A stretch of DNA of 64,000 nt from contig SCFE01000025.1 of the NCBI GenBank assembly GCA_004352715.1, positions 2,155,329 to 2,219,328 of the forward strand. Reading direction: 5' to 3'. The DNA is from Hofstenia miamia (lineage: Eukaryota > Xenacoelomorpha > Acoela). A program made the position numbers and the translations under genes. Positions 47,047 through 56,599 of this stretch are shown one piece after another (positions within the stretch are counted from its first letter, which is position 1; the number at the start of each line of letters is the position of its first letter). The notes under the pieces were generated by a model. That model was not told the DNA's origin. It worked only from the letters and a program-made list of their open reading frames with translations, and ran no database searches.

Positions 47047-48071
47047 CATTTGTGTACTCGAAAGGGGGTGCTCAGGGGGCTCAGCCTACCTAGTTAAACT
47101 AGATTGGGGGCCCAGTCCCCCCCCCCTCCTTGTTAAATTTCTATTAGTATTCGAGTGTTTGATTTTATTTGCTGAGAAAATAAATTATGGTCAAAATATA
47201 TCATCAAAATACAAAACTCAAGAAAAGACCCATGTAGCCACCACCAGTGGTCCACTGGTGGGGAATGAGTGGCATAGCGGCCACCAGTTCCCACCAGTGG
47301 ACCACTGGTGGGGAAGCAGTGGCAGGNNNNNNNNNNNNNNNNNCAGCCACTCATAGCCACCAGTGGACCACTGGTGGACCACTAGTGACATCTGATTTAC
47401 TCTTAATCATAAATAATATATGAGCTAATGCTTGCAAGTAAAATATTATTCATTATTATGCTCTCTTAGATCTCATAAACATATAAAATTCATTGTGAAG
47501 AGCTTTTTTGCAATTTTCCGTTTGCAAAAATTATAAGAAATATAGGCAGAATGAAATTTCAAAATAATTTATTCACGATTATTTGTGGACCTTGAAATCA
47601 ATGTCTACATGAATACCTAAAATTGGGCAAAATATATTTTTAATTATTAGAAAAAATAATGTTTAAAAATTGCAATTTCTTTGGTAATTGAAAATTAAAT
47701 CTAAATTGGGCATTTTTGTGTGCTTGTTGTTATTGGTTATAATAAAAAATTCATTATACTTTCCATTGTCAATCTTAATTCAATATAAATTGTGAGCTTG
47801 CTTTCTTGGGTTTGTGTTAGTTTAAACTGCAATGTTTAAACTCTATTAATATAAAAATTTGCTCTTGCTACATTTGAGACATTGCTCTAATACTTAAATC
47901 ATATTTTTGCCACCAGTGGCCCACCAATTAGCCAACAGTGGACCACCAGCTAGCCACTGGTGGTCCACTGGTGCACGGGCGGCCAAAACCCACCTGGTGG
48001 GCCACTGGTGGTCCACCAGTTTTTGGCTACGTGGGAAACCCCCTTGTTATTTTGTTAGGAGTACAGCTCTG
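47047..48071. mobile_element. hAT-type MITE, second copy, carrying an 807-bp insertion
   Basis: Flanked by a perfect octamer duplication, GTTCGGAT (47039-47046 and 48072-48079). Its left arm (47047-47228) and right arm (48036-48071) together are 218 bp and align throughout with the 209-bp copy at 36086-36294, including the GGGGGCCCAG centre, the ATTAGTATTCGAGTG-like stretch and the GGAGTACAGCTCTG end. The two arms are separated by the foreign element at 47229-48035. Confidence 0.9.
47229..48035. mobile_element. Unclassified TIR element with subterminal palindrome clusters
   Basis: Its ends are CCCATGTAGCCA (47229-47240) and, reverse-complemented, CCCACGTAGCCA (48024-48035), 11 of 12 matching. 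Next to each end lies a GC-rich cluster (about 47240-47390 and 47908-48020) of CCACCAGTGG and its reverse complement CCACTGGTGG, mostly in head-to-head pairs such as CCACCAGTGGTCCACTGGTGG-like hairpins; nine exact copies can be counted. The centre (47391-47905) is ordinary AT-rich DNA without a gene. A 17-bp gap (47327-47343) lies in the left cluster. Its absence from the sister MITE shows that it inserted later. Superfamily is not assignable; the target duplication is unclear. Confidence 0.82.
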
Positions 48072-48079
48072 GTTCGGAT

Positions 48080-49545
48080 TAAAAATACACAAAAGAAAAG
48101 TTCAAATAAATTCAAAATACGTGAGAGTATACATCACGAAGAATTGTTCATCAAGAAAGCAGATTTTCTTCAACATGAAGTTTCTATTGAGCTCTCCAGC
48201 ATCAAAACTCTTTTCGTACTTAATATATCATTATAATGTAAGGATACAAGCCGATATGAATAAATTTTTGAACATTTATCGCCTAGCCTATTAAGGAATT
48301 TGAAAATAGTAATATAATATATCTATTGGTGAATATGGTCACATTGAGTGGTGAAACTTCGGTTCAAAAATTTTCCCGTGCCAGAAGTAGATAAAAGTAT
48401 TAACTATTTATCAATGAAAATTGCGATTTCTTAAAGACATTTAAATTTCCCCCTTACATAATGACCAGAGAATCAGGAAGTCTAGGGCTGTGTGGGTACG
48501 AGTAGTACGTAGTGCTTTCAGGTACCTGCTAGTGTCCATACCCGTAGGCACGAGATAATAAAGCTGGGGTATGTCTAGAGTAAATGTATTCCGTATGTGT
48601 TTTGATTTTTATATTGTTAATAATTTGAAAATGAAGTAAAAGGTTTACGCATGAGTAAGTTCGCTTTTGAAAATTACGTATTTTACAATTAGTAAATTCA
48701 AGTCTCCTCTTTTATAACAAATATGCTTGATTCAATTTTGCATTAATTGAACCACGGTTATTCGGGTGGATAAGACTCTTCAGGATTTCTACGCGCACTC
48801 ATGAACTTTTCACACTATTTGCTTAAAATATTACTTTTTCCTCAAATAATTGTCAAATTAATAAACAAATCCAAGTTAACAAAAACCATATAATTGAGGA
48901 ATGTATTTTTATTAACATTTTAAAATCCGTTCGGCTCATAGGCTCTTATTAGGATATGTGTAACTCCTTGTATTCTGACTGAGTCTGTCTACAGAAAAGG
49001 TTTTTTTTTATTAGTTGTTACCTCCATTGGCCTTAGACTAACTGATTATCCGAACCTAGGCATGAATGAGGAGAATTTGAATAATTAAAAAACGGAATTT
49101 ACGCAAATAAACATTCTTAATACTTTCAAGTAAAATATAAAATAGCAAATCTTTAGCATAAATGTTCACGAGTCATAGAATTAGAGAAAATGTGTAAAAG
49201 CACAAAGCAATTTGTATGTTTAGATGTAAGTGGGGGGATCAAAATGCTCGTGGACAGAAACTATTAGCACTCAAAAAGATTATATATATATATATATATA
49301 TAAACAAAATAATGTCAAATCTATTCAATATATGTATCAAATATCGTAATGTAGTCGTCTCCCAACTACATGTATATACACTTCTCATGCATTCGAAACG
49401 GAGCTTCAATTGCAACGTATACAATTATATATAGATAATCTTCCGCCAAATGTCACCTTTTCCAGCATTTGGAAATGAATTTCTCATAAGGTTATCTTTA
49501 ATTAATTGTGAATATGTAATAACCAATGGGCACCGCATCTAGTGA
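48080..49545. other. AT-rich DNA, nothing firm
   Basis: No gene. 48484-48515 (TAGGGCTGTGTGGGTACGAG and following) resembles a hAT-type terminus without a partner. An (AT)n tract lies at 49280-49302, and ORFs on both strands across it are chance. Confidence 0.45.
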
Positions 49546-49550
49546 AAAGG

Positions 49551-49856
49551 TTAACCTTTTTTATTCTCATTATGATACTTGCGAAAAATTGTCAACAAGT
49601 CATTACAAGCTTGTGGATGATTCAAATTTTGCTCATAAGTTAACTTCTTTAGTACCTCACTTGCAGGTGTCTGGTTTAGATTGAAATGGTGGGTTAGTAT
49701 TGCCAGCATAATGCCACAACTAATGCTTAGTGCAGCGAATATCTCAAGAGAATCTATGAAAAATTTCAATGGCGGAAGACCCTTCATTTCATTAAGATGA
49801 AAACTATGGCTCGTGGCTGTTGTATTATCTCTTCCATGGGTCATATAGCTCAAGAA
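49551..49856 (-). CDS. Possible terminal exon, one membrane segment, unknown
   Basis: The minus strand has a good splice acceptor, TTTCTTATAG, ending at 49857, followed by an open frame of 101 codons to a TAA at 49553-49551. The encoded piece has a single hydrophobic helix, FAALSISCGIMLAIL, after a short 'LPPLKFFIDSLE' stretch, then a mixed polar tail. Composition is protein-like. Family not recognised. It lies about 400 bp downstream of the SLC22-like pseudogene's stop on the same strand, so it could belong to another gene whose earlier exons are further right, or be a shared 3' exon. An in-frame ATG is present at 49844, but an exon reading is preferred. Confidence 0.35.
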   Translation of the reverse strand, partial: FLSYMTHGRDNTTATSHSFHLNEMKGLPPLKFFIDSLEIFAALSISCGIMLAILTHHFNLNQTPASEVLKKLTYEQNLNHPQACNDLLTIFRKYHNENKKG

Positions 49857-50259
49857 CTATAAGAAATTTCTTTTCCTATTAACAGCTATTTTCTTTATTT
49901 TTATTGAACACTAACCAATAGGCATTTAGTTTGTTTATGAATTTTTTGATCATCCCTTGTTTATAGAACAGTTCAATTAACTATGGCAAATTCTGCTCTA
50001 GAATCTACCAGTTACATTGTTATCTTAATCATCCAAGTTCATTCTAATACTAAGCCTCTATATGTGGTTTGATTCAAATAGCTATGTGAAAATTTTTGAA
50101 TTTTTCGACAAATCCATTTACTTTTTACGGGAAACACCTAGGAGTTTAGCGTTAGTATATTTTCAACATTACTAAAAATTATTCATACAAGAAAACATTC
50201 TTGTTCTTAATTATTAAAAACCTATGCATCTATATATTTCAAGATATAGTGTTTTGTCC

Positions 50260-51697
50260 TTATTTCCTAAAGGTTCTTATTTCTTCCAAGTTGTCTGGCA
50301 GTACTTGATTACGCATTTCTGGTAAGGGCAACACAGAAAAGCTAGAGATTAATAAAGATATACAAAACATTGCCACAGGAGGATGGTATTATGCGTTTTA
50401 TTACTAAAACGATGATAAATCGAATTGGCATAACCAAAGGTAGTGCCACAAATATAGATATACCCAATCCAGTAGCCCGTATGTTTGTAGTGATTAGTTC
50501 AATGGTCCAATTTATTACTTTGAAGAACAAAGTATTATGAAAAAATAGAATGCCAACTAATACAGTATATTTTTCAAACTGTGGACCTAATCATTTGGTA
50601 TTAGCGAAACAATCACGAAGCCTGCCAAAGTAAAGGTTTGACAAATAACTGTTGCAGATCTTCTCCCTAATTTGTTGAACAAGATATATTGATTAATGCA
50701 GGCTGATGTATTCATCAATCCACAAATAAAGAAAAACAACTTCGTGTTTATTTTGAATAACTCTAGAGTAAACATGAGGCCGTAAAATGTAAAATAGTTT
50801 ATAAACCAAATAAAATGAAGGCAAATCATCCTGAACGCCATCTTTTTAGTATTATGTAGCTTCATGAAAGTGAGAAAGGGCTTATCCTGAACTCCATTTG
50901 ATTTGTTAACAAAGTCTTTACGCAAATTCTCAATTAGTTCTTCCCTTTTATGTAGAAGTTGTTGGCCATTTAGTAAATTTTTTTAAAAGTCTTGATTTTT
51001 TCGAATTTTCCTGTATGAAAAAGCCAAATGGTGATTCATCAAGAACAATGACTGCTAAGAAAGCAAATGATATATATGCTGCAAGATGGCGCACTGCAAT
51101 ATAGATTTTCCAATTAGGAAAAACGTATGAAATTATTGCTGATATTGAAACGCCCACTCCAAAAATTAATTCAGTTACACATGCAAAAATCACCCTATAT
51201 TTGTATGCCAAACTTTCTGACAATAAAACAAATGCGGCTGTATAGCAGATTTTAGTTGACAAAACATCAATTAACCTAACTAATAGCTTCAAGTAAATTG
51301 AAATTTGAGATAAATATTGCAAATCAAAATAAACGACTTTCTTCCAAAAATCTATCATGGCACTTTCAAGGGATGTTGATAACAATCCACCTATCACCAT
51401 CGCAGTTATATCAAAATTAAGAAACTTCTCGCGATTGCAAACAAGGGAATATTCATTTCTCCAACTAAAATCGAAGTCTTGGTCAGAGGAAAACTCGAAC
51501 TGGTAACATTTAAATTTGTAGGAAGAATTTCCGAATAAATAGAAGTAGTTATCTTCAGAGAATATAAGAGTCTGGTTACTAAAGTTATGAAACTGTTTGT
51601 TTGGTTGACAGGTATGTTGGCTTTCATCGTAAACAAATGAGTGAAATGCATAGCTAATATGGCAATTCAGAATTCTAAAAAGAATTTCAAAAAGCAT
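50260..51697 (-). pseudogene. SLC22-like organic ion transporter, frameshifted
   Basis: Minus-strand frames read collinearly like an SLC22 (major facilitator) carrier. 51697-50948: the extracellular loop with Cys and Asn sites, CYQFEFSSDQDFDFSWRNEY and SLVCNRE, then the first helices and the family's 'ESPxW' landmark, seen as DESPFGF near 51025. 50970-50587: WFINYFTFYGLMFTLEL and NKLGRRSATV (the GRR signature). 50586-50345: INWTIELITTNIRATGLG (the 'ELxPTxxRxxGxG' signature). 50343-50260: VLPLPEMRNQVLPDNLEEI, the 'LPET-x-LP' C-terminus, then TAA. Each change of segment needs a one-base shift: in an A7 run near 50980, near 50590, and near 50355. The N-terminal helix and the conserved 'DRxGRR' loop (read DFWKKV) are missing or degraded, and no introns interrupt it. 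Probably a (possibly retrocopied) pseudogene; sequencing indels are the alternative. Confidence 0.75.
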
Positions 51698-51709
51698 TTT
51701 AGCATTCCA

Positions 51710-52430
51710 AAATTCAAATTTGGCATTATGTAGAATTTTTCAAGTTCTTTCATTTACCCTGTTTTTAATTACAAAATGAAGAAATAAATGATCATTTGAT
51801 TAGAGTTTTGTGAGCCCTCTAGTGACTGAACCTAGCAATGTGCACTTTGAGACATGAATTATTTCTAAAATTTAATTGCGGTGATGATCACTTATTGTTT
51901 CTCTGTCAATTAAATAATTTCAATGAAATAGTGTATTGATAGAACACCTATTTTTTTTTACAAATATTTACAAATTTGAATTTCATGATCAAGCTTTTGA
52001 GCCAGAAAACGAATGGAATTTTCAGTATGTTTTCAAATATTTGTAAACATTTGTTACTAATGTTTTCGTTCAAAAGGGATATATCAGCATTTGCATTCTC
52101 AATAAATTACAGATATATTATGTAACCTTATTGATTGTCCAAATAATTTGAATTCATGGTAGTCGTGCCTAATTAATAATCAAATCAAGTTTGTAAAGAA
52201 ATCAGAACTACGAATGCCAGCAGGTTGTAACCAAGTGAATAGTGATATACCAATATTATTTTGTAAGTACTGTATATTCTTTATCCAACATTTTATAATA
52301 TGTATGCAAATAAACGGTTAACAAGATCTTTATTTCCATCCAATGATACAAAACAATGATATGCTCTATCAAAATGTAAAAATAACAAAAACAAACAAAA
52401 TGACAATTAGATTATCGTAAATTCTTACAA
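51710..52430. other. AT-rich DNA, nothing recognised
   Basis: No ORF, repeat end or RNA gene is supportable. The upstream exon of the SLC22-like sequence, if any, was not found here. Confidence 0.5.
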
Positions 52431-52519
52431 TGCATATAACTTTTTTGATGATCCTGTTATTGCTTGGTGAGTTAATAAATTATGCTTCAGTTTGTATTTG
52501 AAAATTCGATAACTTTTCG

Positions 52520-55320
52520 CAGTTTTTATGCTGTTATCTAAGATGTTCCAAAGCTTGACTGTATTATAAATGAAGGACTTTTCCCAATAGGAAGACTTAT
52601 TAAGAACAGGTGTAGTACATGCGTGAGTTAAATTTTAATAAACAGTCTAAAAATGAGGATGGATGTGTTAACTTACAGAAATACTTGTAGAAAAATAACA
52701 AACTAGTAAATTTAATCAGGTATTTCGGAGAAAGCAAATTATACTTTTGTACATAAGTACTAGTTTGTTGTTTATCACATTGAAACGTTGTCCAGACTGC
52801 ACGGTTAAATATTGTGGTTAATTACTCAATTCTTTTAATGTTGATTCCATTAAGTAGTAAGCAGGCATATGAAAATTGGCTTATTACAAAAGAATGTATT
52901 ATTTGTGCGCTTTGGATAAAAGGCTTCAATTCATTGTATCCCTACATTCATGCTTCTAATTTTCTTTGCAATGAATTCACCAAAATCCNNNNNNNNNNNN
53001 NNNNNNNNNNNNNNNNNNNNNNNNNNNNNNNNNNNNNNNNNNNNNNNNNNNNNNNNNNNNNNNNNNNNNNNNNNNNNNNNNNNNNNNNNNNNNNNNNNNN
53101 NNNNNNNNNNNAGTCCCTATTTATATCGACACCCAAGTATTTAATTGTATCTACTTGTTTTATTTCACCATTATTTATTGCAAGATGGATATTATTGGAA
53201 ATACTTTTGCATTCATTTGGAGAAAATATTGAATTGTGTTTTTGTAACATTTATAGTTAAATATTTTTTATTAAAATATTGTTGCAATAAAATTAGATTT
53301 GTTTTTAATATATTTGTAGCAGCATAGGGATTGGTGTGCTCAAAAGCAATGCATGTGTCATCCGCATATTGGTAAGTTGTACATCCATCTGTGTATTTCT
53401 GCAGGTCATTAATATATAAGTTAAAAAAAAGAGGTCCCATTATAGATCCCTTGCGGTACACCATTATAAGGAACTAACCAATCAGAATATGTATTAAAAA
53501 ATTTTACTTGTTGTCTTCTTTCACTTAGGAAGCTTTTTATTAATTCAATGCTATGCCCATCAAGGCCATAGGATTTCAGTTTTTGATACAAAATTTGATG
53601 ATTTATGCTGTCAAAGGCCTTGCTGAGATCTAATAAATAAATTCTTTTCATTAAGACTAAGACGTACTTTTTCAGTTAATGCTAATAAAGCATCAAGAGT
53701 AGAACATTTATATCTGAAACCAAATTGATTTCCCGTAAGAATTTGTTTATCTTGTAAATATTCATTAATTTGCTTGCAGAGCAGCTTTTCAAAAATCTTT
53801 GCCAGTGAATTCGTAACAGATAGGGGACGGTAATTTCGACATTTCAATGGATCACCTTTTTTATAAACAGGTGTGATATGGGATTCTTTTAATATTTTTG
53901 GGGAAACATTTGAAAGTAATGCAGTAGTTAAATATAAAAAGAAGATATTCATCAAATTGCCTTATAAATTTTTTTACTATAAACGTTAGGATGTTTGATG
54001 GTCCATTTGCCTTGTGGGGAGCCAATTTGAGACAACTGACAACAATTTCTGTCTAGTGCAAAATCTGAAGCTGAAACTAAAAGTTTACAATTCATCTGAA
54101 AAAATTGCTTAGGACCTTTATATTGCCCAAGTTTTAGAGAAACCTCATTAAGGTAATTTGTAAATCCTTCTTGTCAGAAATAATTTGGTTATTAGTTGAT
54201 ATTCTTGTAATTTCTGTTTCAATGTTTTTTCCTTTATTAAGGAACTTTTTGATAAACCTCCACTTATCTCTACTAGAATTAAGTTTACCATAAAACATAC
54301 GTGTAATTTCATTTCGGAGTTTCTGTTTTTTCTCATTCAGTTGTTTAAGATTTAACAACTCATTAAAGTAATTTGGAATTGCCTTCTTATTAGAAATAAT
54401 TTGGTTATTACTACAAAACTCTTCCAGTATTTTCTTCCTTACATCTTCGAGCTTTACAATATCAGGATTAGCTTCTTTTATTTGCGATATACTTAATTCT
54501 AACTGGAGCTAATTGATCAATGCAGTATTTCAGTCTTGAAATGAAGAAATTCATCATATCATCAGGGTCGTTCATGGTATAAATATAGCCAAATGGGATA
54601 TTCTGGAGTAAGTTTATGAAGGACGCGTCACTAAAATTCTTAAATGATCTTAAAAATATTATTTTTTGCTATCTTTCTTGATCTGCTCAGAAACTATGAC
54701 AATTAAGTTATGATCTGAAAAGAAGTTATTAAATACAAAGTGCAAAAGGTTATTGGCAGCATAGTCATTAGTTATCACGTAGTCAATTAATGTATTACTT
54801 CTAGTGCAAATGTCCTTATTGATGATTTCAAGATTAAATATATTGCAAAAGTTGTCTAGAAGCTTCATCTCTGTTGAGTTAAAATAATTTAGGTTGTAGC
54901 CGCCAAACAGTGTAATGTCATTCACTAATTGTGATGCTTTCATAACTTCATTGGTTAAAGAATTAATAAATGATGTGCAGTAGTTTTTTTAGGACAATAG
55001 CTAACACTTAGAAACTTGCGTTCCTCATGATGATGAATCTCAACCCAAAGAGACTCAATTTGTTCTTGCTCAATCTCTATATCTTTTCTTCTTACTGGTT
55101 GAAGATATTTAGGTATAATAAACATCAAACCTCCGCCTCTTCCAGAGCGATTTTCATAAAATATATTGTATACACTCTTGTCAGGATTATATAGGTCTTC
55201 ATTTACTGGTGAACAAAGCCATGTTTCTGTTACTGCATATATGCAATGGCTTTCAAAAGATGCTGTTAATTCTAAGAAATCATGCCTATGTGCTATCAAA
55301 CTGCGTGCATTAAAATATAT
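52520..55320 (-). pseudogene. LINE ORF2: endonuclease and reverse transcriptase, decayed
   Basis: In order on the minus strand: endonuclease (55299-54655) with VTETWLCSPVNEDLY (catalytic Glu), NRSGRGGGLMF, 'GGYNLNY' where GDFN is expected, CTRSNTLIDYVITND, and the final SDHNLIVIV carrying the catalytic Asp-His. Linker (54500-54130). Reverse transcriptase (53955-53112): ITPVYKKGDP, CRNYRPLSVTNSLAKIFEKL, GNQFGFRYKCST, LLDLSKAFDSINHQIL (catalytic Asp), YNGVPQGSIMGPLFFNLYIN in joined frames, the active-site YADD, and KYLGVDINRD just before the gap. Motifs are well preserved apart from GDFN, but frameshifts occur at about 54950, 54360-54130, 53640 and 53450, so it is recently dead or carries indel errors. 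Confidence 0.88.
52989..53111. other. Assembly gap, 123 N
   Basis: Run of N within the LINE ORF2. ORFs reported across it contain unknown residues. Confidence 0.99.
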
Positions 55321-55576
55321 GTATTTAAATGTATTAGTAAAATTCCTTAGTGTTTTTTAATTCTGATATATCATAGGGACCTGGATTTGGTTCAACATCG
55401 CCTGAAATAGAAAATCGTAATTTGCATAGATAAATAAGAATCAGCAAGCTACATGCATGAGAGTTCCATAATACACAAAATCTGACCTTTGCTTTTGATT
55501 GCTTGTTATGTGAGTCTTTCTTGCTTAATTCTCATGTGAAGTATACTTAATTTAGTGTAATCAGATTTTTTACGTA

Positions 55577-56583
55577 TCATCTTTTGTGTATAAGAGTGAC
55601 TAGTCTTTTTAGAAGAATTTCCATTTCGTTGGATCTCATGGCGTCAGCATATGTATTATATTTTGAGGTTGAGTGCGAGCTTTTGAGGAACTTTTCATCA
55701 TAGTGTCCAAAATATGTCTTAATATTCTTTATAAGAATCGACAAACCTTTAGGTGATAGGTGAGCTTCGTCTTCTGAGAAATACTTTGAGTTAATTTCTT
55801 TGTTATCATCACCATTAATAAAGTGACTGAAAGTTTGTATAACATCTACATCACATGCTTGAGCTTTAACTTCCTTGAATACATTGTTTAGTTTCACAAC
55901 TGCTTTGTTTTTTTTTCTTTATGAAATCAGGTCGGAGAAGAGGTGTGATTTCAACAAGAATAGTTTTTTAGGAGGTAATTTTTCTCTGATGTTTTCTTTA
56001 AAACATTGTAGATCTTCTTCATTTTGTGTTTTTGTGCTTCAATTAATCCTGTGTTAATGAATACATATTTCAAATTCTTTCTAGGGTAGGTGCCTAATAA
56101 TTTAGTAATTTGCTGGGTGCTTTGGCCACTATAAGAGTGAATAGAGCATCGTTCATTTCTAATAAGATAATTCGTCTTGACATACCTAAGAATAGAATTC
56201 GATATTCCCAATATTGAAGCATCCTTAGGAATTTCTTTACTTGTTTTGCGATGAAATTGAGGTGAGTTGATTTGAGTAACATGATCTTCTACAGTAGCTG
56301 GTGTGTTAGTACTAGTACTCAAGCCATTTACAGTTATTGCACTGCTAGTCTCATCAGGATATGATAATTTAGATGCGTTGTTTGTATCTATTAGCGCATG
56401 GTTGGTAAAGTTTGAATTTAAATTTAAATCTTCAACGTGGGAACGTTTAAAATATCGTAAACAGAAACGTACTCCATAATTTTTCAAACTTGACTCTTCA
56501 ACAAGGAAGAATAATAAGCAAGCAAATGCCGTTTTCAACCAATTTTGGATGTCTTTGGTGTGCAAATACATTAAATGCTTCAA
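55577..56583 (-). pseudogene. LINE ORF1 with SGNH-esterase-like domain
   Basis: The first part (56583-55951) has a low-complexity Ser/Thr/Asn-rich N-terminal region, then DASILGISNSILRYVK, where esterase ORF1 proteins have 'xxxGDSxxR'. It continues SIHSYSGQSTQQITKLL and YVFINTGL (the Gly/Asn block 'VxINxGTND', degraded). After frameshifts near 55966 and in an A9 run at about 55905-55920, the second part (55897-55577) reads VVKLNNVFKEV and DEAHLSPKGL, the D-x-x-H block carrying the catalytic Asp and His. CR1-group ORF1 proteins are known to carry such domains. Here the Asp of the GDS block is replaced, so activity is doubtful even in the intact form. Confidence 0.75.
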
Positions 56584-56599
56584 GGCTTAAGCAAAAATT

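Larger units (their letters stand above)
52430..56590 (-). mobile_element. Nearly full-length CR1-like LINE
   Basis: Minus-strand element with ORF1 (esterase type) followed by ORF2 with endonuclease and reverse transcriptase domains, about 4.2 kb. A gap (52989-53111) interrupts the ORF2 C-terminal part. The C-terminal block FWEKSFIYNTVKLWN-like sequence (about 52595-52530) precedes the 3' untranslated region. Exact ends and target duplication are not resolved. It differs in sequence from the tail-family-A LINEs. CR1 assignment rests on ORF1 type and domain order. Confidence 0.85.

Noticed and set aside
46940-47356. Plus-strand ORF of 138 codons
   Set aside because: It crosses the MITE left arm, the palindrome cluster and the assembly gap; not a gene.
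47229-48035. CRISPR-like array of short palindromic repeats
   Set aside because: The 10-mers have irregular spacing, no unique spacers of constant size, and lie symmetrically at the ends of a TIR element in a eukaryotic genome.
47907-48294. Overlapping plus-strand ORFs of about 110 codons with Gly/Pro/Trp-rich starts
   Set aside because: They read through the CCACCAGTGG palindromes and into the MITE end. Composition changes exactly at the repeat boundary.
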